64,000 nt of DNA, taken from the NCBI GenBank assembly GCA_031841125.1, contig CM063114.1:33811574-33875573 (forward strand), read 5' to 3'. The stretch comes from Acanthococcus lagerstroemiae. Taxonomy: Eukaryota; Arthropoda; Insecta; Hemiptera; Eriococcidae. The position numbers and the translations under genes were made by a program. The notes below the pieces were generated by a model. It saw only the letters and a program-made list of their open reading frames with translations. It did not search any database and had not been told where the DNA came from. Position 1 is the stretch's first letter; each line of letters opens with the position of its first letter. Positions 23,613 to 35,515 of the stretch are shown here, piece after piece.

Positions 23613-24879
23613 CTAATTCTGCGCTAGGTCGGCCGCACTGTTGACGAATTGGCCTACCGGCAACCTCTCTCGCAACGTATGGTCCTTCTTTATCACGGAA
23701 TTTGTTGTTTCAGTGCCGTTGTTGGTTGAGGGGAAACTAAGTGCTGCGCCCTCAAACCACAACAAATTCTTCTCCAGCCATTGTTTTCGGAAATATTGAA
23801 TGAATTCAGCAATTTCGGGGTCAAATATTTGCCACTCTTTAAGGAAAAGTTCCGCAACAGTACAGAATGACTGTACGTCGGGGCATTCTTCAAGGGCGTG
23901 CATGTCAACTTTCAGTTTGGCCTTTACTCCATCCTTCTGTAGTCTTTTCAAATATTTTTATACATTTTGGAGTACGAGGAAAAAACACGTGAGGAGAACA
24001 CGTTTTGAAAGCCTATTGTGATGGCCTCACTGGCATCTGCCAGTAGTATAGACGGCTTCCATTGCGAGTCGAAATTCTTTAGGCTTTGGAAGATGAAGGA
24101 AAAGTCGTCGGTGGTTAATCCGTTGCAAACGGCAAGGATTGTCCCAATGACCTGACGAGGAAGCCACACCGGTTTAATTTGTATGTGACGTCAATCTGGA
24201 CCTTGGTAGACTGCTGTAGATTGGCTAGTAACCTGCGTGTTGCTAGTAAAATTCTTTCGTACTGCTCGTTGGAATTGGCAGATTCTGCATGAACGAAGTA
24301 GTTTATAAAAAATGGTTCATCGTGATCCTCCGGAACAATGTTCCGCGCTTGCCACCGTTCCCACAATTCATTCGCCGACACAGACGAAGGTCCATACTTC
24401 TTCTTGCGTAGCTGCACCAAATAACTTTCAAGTTTGGATTTTGGCGGTTCTTCCATCTTCTTGTCTTTGATCAGGGTCAACAGTGCCTTCGGCTTGTGAA
24501 TCCTGTCGGCGAATTTCTCATCAATGAACTGCTTCATATCTATGGATATACCTCTCACTTGATGAGTACTATGGTTAGCATGTTCGCGATCTGTTCGAAA
24601 CAATGAGACTTGTTGGCTGTCGGCGTAATATAGCAGGTATGCACCAACAGGACACTCGTTCACTTTGTACGTCCCTCCAACCCAACGGTATTTGACTTTA
24701 AAGCCTTCCTGAGAATATGTCGACGATGAATTCTTCCACGTCAGCTGCTTTTCACTGCCTCCTCGGCTTCCGTTGCAGATTCGAAGTCCCCGACTTTCCT
24801 TCACTATCGGTTCTCATTTTGTCGTCTCTTTGGCGGAGGTTCATAATCCTCTTCAGTCGAATCGCTAGACTCACTCATG
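23613..24879 (-). pseudogene. MULE (Mutator-like) transposase, frameshifted
   Basis: Minus strand. An ATG at 24879-24877 opens MSESSDSTEEDYEPPPKRRQ, an acidic/basic leader that frameshifts into an FLYWCH-like region (SQEGFKVKYRWVGGTYKVNE). The catalytic core follows in three frames: QIDVTYKLNRCGF (first Asp), then AVCNGLTTDDFSFIFQSLKN and ILLADASEAITIGFQNVF (second Asp), then NNGTETTNSVIKKDHTLRER (Glu). Fragments overlap at 24169-24115 and 23951-23948, so at least two frameshifts separate them. Expected length for such transposases is about 500-600 residues; most of it is present. No terminal inverted repeats could be fixed. Sequence is fairly fresh apart from the frameshifts. Confidence 0.85.
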
Positions 24880-25512
24880 TCACAAGAATCTTTCACGTAA
24901 TTCGCGTCCGTAATTACCGTTCTTAACAGATCTATTCTCATGAATCTACTCCCTCTCGACTCACATTACATTGCGAGATGCAATGACATTCATGAAAATT
25001 CTTGCAACGCGCCTGGTGAATAAAATAACATGGCGCAAAAGTTTGAAGGGGTGACAGGAACTTTCGCTTTCCGCAGTCGTTTTTGTCGCGCATCACTAGA
25101 AAACTGTCGGGGGCCGCTTCGTCGTGCAATTTGGCGGATTTGTCGTTTTTACTGAAAAATTGCCGTTCAGTGTGGATGTCGCTCAAACAATTTCTCTCGA
25201 TATGCAAGATAATATTCCTCAAAAAGAATTCCTCTTTCTGTTTTGTAGCGAATCTCAGCCAAACAGAACTTTTTGATACAACAAGAACTCCGAAAACAAG
25301 TTCGTATAACAGACGAAGTATAAGTATCTCTGAAAACCGAAAATGGACCACAAATCTCCGGTGAATCGAGTTAAAACACATTCTCCTTTCATTACAATGT
25401 TGCCCTCTACACATTACCTATTTGTAGAGCTAATATGGCGCAAAACACATTAAGTTAAGCAACCGCGCACCTATTGCACTGTAAGCCTAACATGTTCTTA
25501 TTTTTAACGTGA
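24880..25512. other. Region upstream of GPCR exon 1; minus-strand 158-codon ORF of unknown meaning
   Basis: Moderately CpG-rich. An ATG-initiated minus-strand frame at 25414-24938 (158 codons) has a Cys/His-rich end (CYFIHQARCKNFHECHCISQ) but no family I recognise, and may belong to the MULE or be chance. The phrase ATGGCGCAAAA occurs at 25030 and 25435. The GPCR promoter or a 5' UTR exon could lie here or far upstream. Confidence 0.3.
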
Positions 25513-25599
25513 TTACAGTTGACGCAAACGAAGCATGTGGCGTGCCCCAATTTTCTCGTCTACTCCTCTACACATCATCGTAATCAACGCTCACTGACA

Positions 25600-26174
25600 A
25601 TGATAAGAACGACGAGATTACATCGACATGAATTCGATCTTCTGCCTCCGGATGCCGGAGAACTGATCTCGGTAATGGTGGAGTTTCTCGAAAACTCGTC
25701 GAACGTCGAACACAATCCGCCGTCGATTACCGAGCACTCAGCTTCATCATACCGCGAGCTAAAATTTCCGGATTTATTCAATTTTAGTTTGCCGGAGGCG
25801 ATCGACATTATAATCGAGCACAAGAAGAAGATCGACCGCGTGTTTCTGCCTCACGTCGAGGCCTTATTAATCGTCTCGTACGCGGCGCTCATGTCGTGGG
25901 GCCTTATATCAAATTGTTTGCTCTGCTACATCGTCACTCGCCAGTGCGCCCGAAAGACGATGACGAATAACGGGCCGTCGCCTAGAAATTTATACATCGT
26001 AAATTTGGCCGTCGCCGATGTATTACTCTGTGTGATATGCATGCCGTTCACCTTGCTGTCGTTGCTGAAACGAAGGTGGACCCTCGGCCCAGTCATGTGT
26101 AAATTAGTTCCGATTATTCAAGGATCGAATATAATGGTCTCCTCTGGCACTATAACCGCCATCGCCTTCGACAG
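25600..26174 (+). CDS. NPFR: Neuropeptide F/NPY-like GPCR, coding exon 1 (N-terminus to TM3)
   Basis: First visible coding exon of a rhodopsin-family peptide receptor at the cell surface. From the ATG at 25600 it gives residues 1-191 plus two bases of Arg192. The extracellular N-terminus has NSS (N32) and NFS (N61) glycosylation sequons. TM1 spans about 86-112 with N105, TM2 about 130-153 with NLAVAD (D140), and TM3 about 167-190 begins with the conserved Cys167. The exon ends TAIAFDR at AG|GTAAGA, a strong donor. The frame is open upstream to an in-frame TGA at 25510, and GATTACAG at 25511-25518 could be an acceptor for an upstream exon, so the N-terminus may be longer. Met26 (25675) is another possible start. 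IVNLAV, LLC and TAIAFDR resemble arthropod NPF receptors; sNPF receptors are the main alternative. Insect NPF receptors signal feeding and metabolic state, but function here is inferred from family only. Confidence 0.85.
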
Positions 26175-27943
26175 GTAAGAGCAATGAGTGCTTATCCATT
26201 TCTTTCTTCTTCTTTTTTTCGTCCTCATTTTTTTCTCGGCTTCGATGTACTGAAGTACGAACAGTTAGTTCATTCGCAATGTCGGTGGATGGTGAAGTAC
26301 AGTTTAGGCATCTTTTCTCATGTCACCCAGATTAGTCTACGCAATATTTAGAAAATGTGTTTTGAAAAAAAAGGGGGGAAAGAGCGAAAATCTGCTGAAA
26401 ATTCTTGAGGACGTAGCCTAACTAACATACTGAAAGTTTCCACCCCAACACTTTCTATTATTTTTCTAGAGGGTTCAACCCCCAATTTTTCAAAAAGTTC
26501 GTGTACTATGGAATATTAAAAAAAAAAATTCAGCCAAAAAGTATTCTACACCAGATTTTCTATAAAATAGTCTCTTGTATTTTTATTGCATCTACCCAAG
26601 GAATGCGACAAATGAGGGGGACAGAGGAGGGTTTCAAATGATCCTAATAAATAGCACAGTTTACCACTTGCCTTATGGAGAGAAAAGCAGTTTTTTGAGC
26701 TTTTTCTCTTTTGAGAATGATAGGAGTTCAAATTTCCTTTGCAATCAACTCTGTACCTACGTAGCTTTCCATCTTTTGGAATTTTTTGTCGCTCCTCGCC
26801 CTCCTCCCTCTCGTCGAATAGGGTGGATTTGTGTCTTCATGGTTAGGACAAACAGAATTTTAGGTGAAGTTTTCGAGGATACAAAGAAATCGCTGAAACA
26901 TCGCATGGTGTCCATTCTCTGGAAAACCTAGAAAAGTCACAAAATTTTGTCTGTTTGGAAAAATCAGGGAATTTTGGAAATTTCAGCATTTTTCACCTAA
27001 AAGTCGTGGAATTTTGTAAAAAAAAATCCACTGCGAAATTCTGTAGTATTTCAAACAGATTTTACCCTACTTCTTATTTATAAAATTTTTTCTTCGCTTC
27101 GATTAGGCTATTAGGACAAGGACGTGGGTAATACAACCCCCTCCCCTATCTCAGTAGTACAGAGTGTGTTAGTGTGATGAAATCGTTTTCATGGCATTTG
27201 TTTGGCATCTACATCTTTCTATTAAGGCGGCTGTACACTTCACGTATCTCGTATTTCGTGACTGAAACATATTTCGAAAAGCGAATCATTCCCTATAGGA
27301 CACTTCTTCCAATGTCAGCTGTTTCGTGTTTCATGTTTTCCATCTTATCCTGTTCGCGAGAATCCGAAAATCGGCGCGAAAAGATGCGAAAATGAAAAAT
27401 TACTCAGTCTAGCTCCTCTCCCCAGTGTACAGAATTTTTTGAGAAAGTCGAAATGAAACGAAAATTTGAAAACCAATTCATTCACCTTCTGGAACATCCT
27501 ACCATCGGGTTTTTCTTCAGTTCCCCTCTCCTTCGCAAATGTAGATCAGGGTGAATGAAAGGGACCTCTGAAATTGTGGTAAAAGAGTAACTAATCCACA
27601 AAATTCCCAAAGATCGCATAATAATTATCGCGTTACGGAAGAGTCCACTGTTTTCAAATGCATATGACTTTATATTGTACCTAGATACTCTTAAATTGAA
27701 GCTTCTTCCGCCTCTGGTGCCATAATTTTCCAGATCGTAACCATAGCATTTGTCGTTAGATATGCTGCAACTTTTTCACCTTGGTTCCAGAATTCATTTT
27801 TATAGTTATTTTCCCTCTCCCTAAACCATTTAGGCTTCACGAGGGAGGGGCTAATTCCGGTTACTCTAGTTTTCCCCAAGTTCCAAATTCTTTACGAGAT
27901 TCTAAAGTCAATTTGTTGGACAGGATAGCCAACCAAGCTCTGA

Positions 27944-28090
27944 GTCGCTGATTTCGAATATCGCTTCAGATATTTTTATCCAACCCCTTCCAGAGTACTG
28001 TCGTAATACGAATTCAGCCTGTCCGGCGAAAAATTGCACGAAGTATCGAAATAGGGGTGGTTTTGTGTCGCTGATTTCGAATATCGCTTC
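27944..28090. repeat. Two exact 24-bp copies, 123 bp apart
   Basis: A 24-base block beginning GTCGCTGATTTCGAATATC is identical at 27944-27967 and 28067-28090. The intervening 99 bases are unrelated to each other, so this is either a two-copy tandem unit of 123 bp or part of a larger diverged array. Confidence 0.5.
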
Positions 28091-29239
28091 CAATTTTTAA
28101 TCTGGACCAAATTTAAGCTCCTGTGCTTTTTCAGTTGAGAAATTTTTACGACGTTATTTTTTATTAGCAACACTTTGAATAAATAAGACTGTATTTTACC
28201 CTATTCGGTGACTTTAATTAGAAAGGGTGAATTTCGAGTCAACCGTTGCTTACTGTCCTACGCTCTTGCTACCTCATGGATCGTACCAGGAGGGACAGGA
28301 TCCAAAAATTACTCCTAAAATCGAATGCAGCGACCTTGGAAACCTATAAACAATTTTCGAATTTTATTCTTCCCCCCTCTTTCACGGTCGGCATTAAGCC
28401 AAACGAAAAAAAATCTATGACGTTGCTAATTGAATCGGTTAGAACCAAAGGGAGTTAAGTCCACTTTTGTCGTTTTTGTTTTTTCACGGATTATGGGGTA
28501 TTGAAGTATCGCGGATCTGCTGGTGTGGTCAAAATTTCGTGAAACAGCTGGGAAAGTGCTTTTGGGCAACATCGCTTTCTTTCATTTTTTTTTTTAATAA
28601 ATTTTTTTCAAAAAATGGATTTTTTTCCGGAAATTGTTTGAGAATGGTGTATTTTAGTGTAAAAAATAGAAATAAATAAAAAATTCCGGCCCACTCCCGG
28701 CCTTTTGCATTTTTATACCTGAAAAGTGCTATTTTCATAAATGAAATCGAAATTTTCCAATACAGCTTCAGAACTTTTTTTCTTACGAGCAAGGATTTTG
28801 CTCGATTAGAATGGAACCAAGACTAAAGTGACCCCTTTATGTCTGGCTACAAGAGGGGGGAGGGCAATTTTGAGTCGTAAAACTGCTCAAAAGCGGTTAA
28901 TTCCAAAAACTTTGAGGCCCCTCCGCTCCGGTCCAGACCGGGCCTAATAGTTGTCTCTTGTAGACCCTCTACCACCACCCTGAAGGACGTATATTCCACG
29001 ATTTTCGAAATTTCAATGAAACAGTTTTTTTCGTTTCCTGAAAAGTGCGATTTTTTGGACATAACCCCATTTAGTTCTAACCAATTCAATTGACATCGCA
29101 CCACGCTGCATCCCATAGAGCGCGTTTTCATTTCCATCATTAAATTTTTACACCCTCACTGCCACAGCTTCATAAGCACACAGTAGTAAAAAAAGGTTTG
29201 TGGAGTGATTGACGATGTTCGAAAAAATTAAACCCCCCT

Positions 29240-29353
29240 CCCCCTTTGCACGTATAATTTGTATTTGAAGTGTCTGGAAAACTAGAAAAATTGGCTCGGA
29301 AACCCTGGAAAAGTCAGGGAAAATCATTTCCGAACAAGAATAGACACCCTGCA
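29240..29353 (-). mobile_element. End of a CAGGGTGTCTA-type DNA element
   Basis: Read on the minus strand it begins CAGGGTGTCTATTCTTG and continues with TTTTCCCTGACTTTTCCAGG. Related AAAATCAGGGAATTTT words appear at 26900-27000. The other terminus was not located, so the extent is uncertain. Confidence 0.4.
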
Positions 29354-29874
29354 TCGGTTATGAAGTAATCGAAGACGTCAAATTCAATTTTGATATCAGT
29401 TTGCCTTTATAGTCTACATAGAGCACCGTGGCGCTAGACTCGGAAGCAAAGGTCAAACAGTATACAAATTACAAACGAATGTCACTAGTCCTGGGTCAAA
29501 ATTCCAATTATGAAAGGGCCCTCGGCTCCCAGATCTGCCCTAAAAGCTATAAATGAACACGGGCTGATGTACAAATGGAGTAAAAACGAATGCTACTTGT
29601 ACGGGGTCAAAATTACATTTACGGGAGGCTCTCGTTTCCCCAGCCTCCAGATTGACCATTAGCTATAGATGAACAGGAATGAAAGGATGCCCTGTACAAA
29701 CGAAATACAAACGATTGAGGTATGTTCGAAGGTGAAATTCAAAACTTTTTTGAGGAGAGAAATTTTTTTATCCAAAAAGAAGCTAGACACTTTCACTTGA
29801 AATTCTTCGTTTACTTAGCATTGATCCCACTTCGCGTTCAGAAAAAGAGGTGGTGAAATGTATTGTTAGTCACT

Positions 29875-30770
29875 AGGGCCAGGACTTTTAAGCAAACCCC
29901 TTTCTTTTTTCAGTTTAGCCTATTCGGTTTATTGAGATCTTTTTAGACGAATTGGGAAATTTTGAAAACAATGAGTTAATTTCGTTGGGTTAGTGTGAGA
30001 AGATTATCTACAAGATACCACACGGTAAATGATAAAAGATTGCCTCAGTTCGACAGGAAACGTAAAAAACAAAATGGGTTAAAAATACACTACGAACAAA
30101 ATTCATCATATGAAAAGGTTTAACAAAAGAAAAGTTGAATGTTCTCATCTTTGAAATGTATTCCTAGTTGAATGTAGTTGACCCCAATTTTTAACAGATT
30201 CGTCCTGGTTGCTTCAAAACCTTTAAACCCCTCTCCTGTAAAATTTGTTTTTTTGCAGATAGCATCTTTTCATACTAACCCAACGATTTTTAAAAGGCCT
30301 TTTTTGGACTATTTTCCCATAAAAATGACATTTTCGCCTATATTTGATGGTTTCAGAGACTTTTTGAGACTATTACGGGTAGAAATCCAAATTTCGAGAC
30401 TGATCTGTCAATTTTCAATTTCTGAACAAACATTTTTTAAATCCATTTTACTTAAAAAAAAAATAATAAATAAAAATCGTAACAACCTTCTTATTTGTTG
30501 CAACAAAATGTTTCGATTCAAAATTGTTACGTTGTACCCATAGTTTAGGAGAAATAGAAATATAAAAGTTAGGTTCAGTTTTCCAAGACTTTTAATTTGA
30601 TACCCATAAAGCCACAGGTTTATAGGAACTTTTTGAGACTATATATTACATTCCTTGAGACTATTTCATTTTTACAGGAATTTTTTATAGACTATTTTGG
30701 TCTCGTTAAAGACTTTTAATACGGCCTTTTTTTGAATTTTTAGTGCCTGAAAATCGGGGCCCTGCGTAAT
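29875..30770. mobile_element. Possible inverted-repeat element with AGGGCC ends
   Basis: Left end TAGGGCCAGGACTTTTAAG and right end CTGAAAATCGGGGCCCTG are roughly inverted. The word GACTATT(TT), often as TTTTTGAGACTATT, recurs five times toward the right end (about 30307, 30366, 30632, 30659, 30693), like subterminal binding repeats. No coding region. Confidence 0.35.
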
Positions 30771-32809
30771 TAACATTTGTGTGAATTAGAATAGAAGACT
30801 CAATTCTCCGTAAATTATAAATCATGTAGCTCAATAATCAGCAACGTTGTAAGTTGAATAATAACGTCGGGCCGAATAACTAGTTATGATTTTGTCTTAT
30901 TGATCTTTAGTAAATTTTTTTGTTTTAATTTGTTTAGTTTTGTGTCCCCGAGTAACTTAGGTCATATCTTGTACTGTTCCTGATTTGTTTTTTATTTTGG
31001 TACTTTTCATATTTAGTTTTTGATTTTTGTATTCATAGTTGATTTTCTTGAAGATCCTTTTCGTTCTGAGAAGATTTGACTTTGCGGTAAAAAAAAAAAA
31101 AACGAAGGAGACTAATTCGTGAAACACCATATGAAGCTGACAGATAGATAACTCGTTTACTAGTTTCCCAGCTTACCAGTTACCATATCCTCCAATCCCA
31201 TCTCCTTCAAAATAAAATTTGTATTTGCGACGTTGGTCAGTTTTTTAACTGTGGGGAGAATGTCAAATTGCTGGTTCAAATAGGGGTCCAGATCAAAAAT
31301 CTGATGCAGCATTTAAATTTACCTCCCCCCTCCTTTAAAAAGGAATGAGTAATTTATTCCATTTTTCAAGCGAAATTAATTTGATTATTCTTGGTTCTGA
31401 AACTTGAACTTTTGGGCCCAAATCGGGGTCGGATCACAAAATTTGATAAGATATTCAAAATCAGGGATTTAAGAAATCAATATTTTGATATTCGGTACCT
31501 TTCTATTTAGGATTCCAAAGTTAGGCTAAGTTCTAGCCCCCATTTTGGAAGACAGAAATTTTTTACCAGTAAAGAAATTAACCTTTTCAATTAAGAATCC
31601 AATTTCGTCCCATGAAAAGATCAGACTTCGTGATTAAGAAAAAAAAGGGGGGGCAATTTTTGAAACACCCATATACACTGAACATACATTAATAGAAGGT
31701 TTATAGAAAAAACTGCAGAATTTTTGATATTTTTCTGTATTGGTGACTTGTGCAACTAGAAAAGACACTTTCCGATACCCGTACATATCTACCTAGGGGA
31801 AATTTTCTTTCCACCCCTATAGTACAGCACCGGTAAAGTTATGTCTGTTCGTGTCTCATTTCTTTTAGATGGTATTTCAATAGCGGCAATTTTTCAACTT
31901 TTGTAAGAGCAGTTCATGAATTGACATACTTGGTGGGTTTCGAAGTCACTGAATCCAGTTTTGGCATTACTTTGATAGTAAATTCGACATTATGGCATTA
32001 GATCAGTACAATTTTGTCCATAATGGATGGAAAGTAGATGGGAAGCTGGATTTTCGCTCAGGTCATCTGCCTGAACTCAAAGATACGATTTCGTTCCGGC
32101 CACGTTTCGGTGACCAGAAGGGAAAAAATTTCAAAAAATACCTTTAAACTCCCACAACGGTTTACTATTCTGGACGCCTTTTAAAACAATAAAACTTATT
32201 TTTCCAGTTGTAAACATCAAACAATTGACGTATTTTTATCGTTTTTCGAAAGACTACAGTTTTGCTCCTGCTAGTACCCCGACCGAATCCGAAAAAAACA
32301 ACAAAAAACTATTCGACGCCGCTGATTGGTTTGCGTCAAACATTATGAAACTCTGAAAAGTTACCGCTCGTATGACGCGAGTGCAAGGAAAGCCCATCAC
32401 ATATTTACGGCTTTTGCGTACGCAATTTATTCGACGTGTACTCGCGATTTCCTTGTGGGACTGTATGTCGACATCGCTTTTCGTGCATGTGAAATTAAAC
32501 CAACGTCGAATGCCGCAAATGTCGCATGCTGACATTTAATCACGTTATTCCGTTTTTGCACTATACTCGATGACGACTTACCGTTAATACAGTTCGCAAC
32601 ATCCTGAATTTCCAACCGTCAGCTTTTCGTCATCTGATGGGAGTCGAGAGTACAAACTTCAATTACTATGAAAAGCCTATTACACGAGGTACTCCAGTAA
32701 GAGTGGGTGTGTCTTAATGTTTTGTCTTCAGAAAGGTTCTAGTCAAGTCAAATTAGGTAAAGAACTTTTACGCAGCTAAAGTGCCTTGGAAAAGCTGATT
32801 TAAAAGAAA
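30771..32809. other. No gene; moderately CpG-rich stretch at 32230-32640
   Basis: Apart from the degenerate repeat at 31235-31666, I see no element. The stretch 32230-32640 is less AT-rich with many CpGs and might be unique DNA. Overlapping open frames on both strands there look like shadows of low stop density. Confidence 0.35.
31235..31666 (-). repeat. Degenerate repeat with family-A-like end
   Basis: Read on the minus strand it starts GGGTGTTTCAAAAATTG, like the start of family A copy 1. It then contains the diverged words GGGGTCGGATCAC and AAAATCTGATGCAGC seen near 7.7 and 10.9 kb. Confidence 0.4.
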
Positions 32810-33197
32810 AAAAATTAATCCAATTACTTGACTGTTTCTAATTAATACAATTAACCAATTGTTTTTAATTAATCTAATTATTCCATTGTTTTTGATTATT
32901 TCGATAATTGGTTGTTTTCAACTAATCAAATTAGTTATTTACTTTTACTTAAGTAATTGTTTTAATTAATCAACTGTTTTGATTAATTCACTATTTTTAA
33001 TTTATTTATTTAATCGGCAGTTTTTTAATTAATTTGACAGAACTTGTTTTTTTACTAAAAGCCCACAAGTCCATTATTTTCAATTAATTCAATCAGTGAA
33101 TTGTATTTCATTAATCAATCAGTTATTTTCATTAATTGATTCTTTTTGATCAGTTGATTACTTTCAATATTATTCGATTGATTTAGATTGATCCATG
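32810..33197. repeat. AT-rich degenerate tandem repeat (TTAATTAATTGTTTTTGAT type), left part
   Basis: Words such as AATTGTTTTTAATTAATC, CCATTGTTTTTGATTATTTC and GGTTGTTTTCAACTAATC repeat every 20-30 bases. The array resumes at 33924 after an inserted hAT-like element. Confidence 0.6.
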
Positions 33198-33205
33198 GTT
33201 GTAGG

Positions 33206-33915
33206 CAGGGTTGGCAAGTGAAATACATATTACATATAGTACATGCTAATTCTACATATATAAAATAGTTGATGTAAAATAACTTTTTATTTTACAATTT
33301 ACATGTAAAACGTGAAATTAATGTAAAATGAATCAAAATGGGTAAAGAAAAATTGGAATTTAATTTTTCAATTAAAATTTTTTAAACTTGCACACAACTG
33401 GAACTACAGTCAAAAATGGTCGTGTCTTTTATCATTCAATTTCATAATTTATACTCCTCAAATTCACAATAGGTAACTCATAAGAAAGGAGAGTGTTTTA
33501 TATTGAATCACAAAAGACAAGAAAACAATTTTTAAGAAATTAAGCAATTCAGAGCAAGACAAATTTTAACATTTTTCGCAAAACTTTTTAAAATTTAAAC
33601 TTGACATTAAAAATTTTTAAAGAACAAAAACTAATTATTAATAAATCTTATAAATTCTATTTAAAAAAAAATCAAGTTACGAGTCAAACTCATCGGACTT
33701 TGTGAGATCAGCAATTTCTACTTAAACTACTCTACTTGTTTTATTTTACCGTCAAAATTTAATTAATTTCATCTCAATTATTTATTTCATAATTCCTTTT
33801 CAATTTTTCATTCTCATTTCTTATCATATCATTATCATCTATCAATCATCAATTTATCATATTTTTTTCGCATTTCACATCGATTTTACATTTTACATGT
33901 AAAATGCCAACCCTG
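33206..33915. mobile_element. 710-bp hAT-like non-autonomous element
   Basis: Ends are CAGGGTTGGCA (33206) and TGCCAACCCTG (33905-33915), perfect inverted repeats. The 8-bp flanks are GTTGTAGG (33198-33205) and GTTGCAGG (33916-33923), one mismatch. TACATGTAAAA-type words lie just inside both ends. The AT-rich interior has no transposase. It is inserted into the AT-rich tandem array, which continues on both sides. Confidence 0.85.
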
Positions 33916-33923
33916 GTTGCAGG

Positions 33924-34060
33924 TTCACCAATTTTTTTCGATCAGTTGATTTTTCGTTAATCTGTTGTGGTTTGTTAATCGATTACCTACTCTTTTAAAA
34001 GACTAGATTTTCTGATGAATCAACTGTTTCTGATTATTCAATCATAATAAATCATTCTAT
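33924..34060. repeat. AT-rich degenerate tandem repeat, right part
   Basis: CGATCAGTTGATTTTTCGTT, GTTAATCGATTACC and ATCAACTGTTTCTGATTATT continue the pattern interrupted at 33198. Confidence 0.5.
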
Positions 34061-34249
34061 CTTTTTGCGTAGAATGACTGTAGAATGGAATTTCACAGCA
34101 TGGGGTGTGTAAGATCTACCTCACTCGGATGTCTGCAGTACGATTGAAATAAAAATCACCTCTTTACTACAAAGACACTACCTCAAATATGACTGTGAGT
34201 GGGAAGATTACAATGACGTTCTTCGAGAAACACTGTAGGTGCCTCCCTA

Positions 34250-34679
34250 AAACGACCCCCCCCCCCCCGAAAAAAAGTAGAAAATTAGTGACAAATTTTT
34301 TCGACTCGGTACTTGATTAGTAAGTTTTCAAGGTCGCCAATTGGAATTTGGAATTTTTTGGAGGTCTGAACCCTGGGTATCACCTGAGGTCTAGCGCCAA
34401 ATTTAAACCATTTGTGGACACGGTACTTGATTTATAGATTTTCAAAATCACTGGATTCGATTTTAACGTTGATTGGCGGATCTGACTCACTAAAATGGTA
34501 CTCGAGGAGAGCTGGGAACAATTTTAGCAGTTATTTTGACGTGATGCCTGATCTACTTGGGTGCTACGCTAGAAGATTCCACCCACAAAATAATGTCAAA
34601 ACCAAAGTTGGGATTTCAAAAAGCTACATATCAAGCATTACGTTCCAAAAACATTTGGAAAATTAAACAGAGGCTCAGG
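34250..34679. repeat. Periodic degenerate repeat and C run
   Basis: A C run at 34257-34268 is followed by two diverged units containing GGTACTTGATTART, AAGTTTTCAARGTCGCC/TTCAAAATCACT and GGTATCACCTGAGG. These units resemble those at 50.5-51.1 and 58.1-59.1 kb. Confidence 0.4.
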
Positions 34680-35515
34680 ATATTAAAAGTATAAATGAGT
34701 GCAGTTATTTTCTCGATATTGAATTGCAAATGAACAGTTACATTTAATTAACCGGCAACATTGAGTTAATTTGGAAAAGTATCAAAGTAAGGGTTTTAGG
34801 TACCAAGATACGAGTACCTCACTACACTCAGCATTTGGCTTCATTTGGAGCCCAAAATTGTCATTCACAATGAAAATTGACAAATTTTACTTTTCAGATG
34901 TACATATCACGAATATTGTTCAAAGTTAGTATCAAGCCGAACCGAAAGTATAGAAAAAAATTCTACCCATCTATCGTAAAATGAAAATTTCAAATGAGCA
35001 CCACTGAATAACCAAGTTTCATAATAAAAGTGACTATTCTAACAATTTTTTAGTTTAAAAATAAGTCTTTTCCGCTTTGGATCTCGAGAAACGCCGTGAA
35101 TATTCCACAATAGCCGTATTATCTCGAAGTGTTAATAAAATTGCATACTCAAAACGCCGTAAATCTGTCATGCTCTTGGTTCGTTCGAAATGTTCATGGA
35201 GATTGCAACATGATCATCGGTTTCAGGGATGAGCCACGGATTTCGAACCCCATCGATTTTTATCGGGACCTGATTGTGTTCTCCATCCAGTGTAACTGTA
35301 GCCAAGTTTCCGTATTTTCTTCTTCAAGTTGAAGAGTTTCAGGTTCTTTTAAAACAAGGTTTTGGGTGTATAGGATTCGCGACTGCACTTGGGTTTTTGA
35401 AGATCAAGCTGAGATTCGGAGTGGCGTTCGAGCTCGATTTTGGATTCAAATTTTTGAGATTCTGGTTTCCTCAGGTACGCAAGGAAAAACGTAAACCCGA
35501 ATCCGAATTGTAGTA
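34680..35515 (-). repeat. Dispersed repeat family A, copy 3 (minus strand, partial)
   Basis: On the minus strand it follows copy 1 from about 5000 to 5860: the exact inverse of GTATGCAATTTTATAAAC-like, ACGGCGTTTTGAGTATGC and TTTGCCTCATTTGAGGC-like blocks. Both outer ends are missing. Open frames here correspond to, but do not preserve, the frame in copy 1. Confidence 0.6.

Noticed and set aside
24938..25414. 158-codon minus-strand ORF as a host gene
   Set aside because: ATG-initiated, but with no recognisable domain, no splice or poly(A) context, and next to a MULE relic. Kept only as a note.
25519..25599. Extension of the receptor N-terminus to 25519
   Set aside because: The frame is open but begins at TTG, and there is no ATG before 25600; eukaryotic initiation at TTG is unlikely. 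It may be 5' UTR or a spliced extension.
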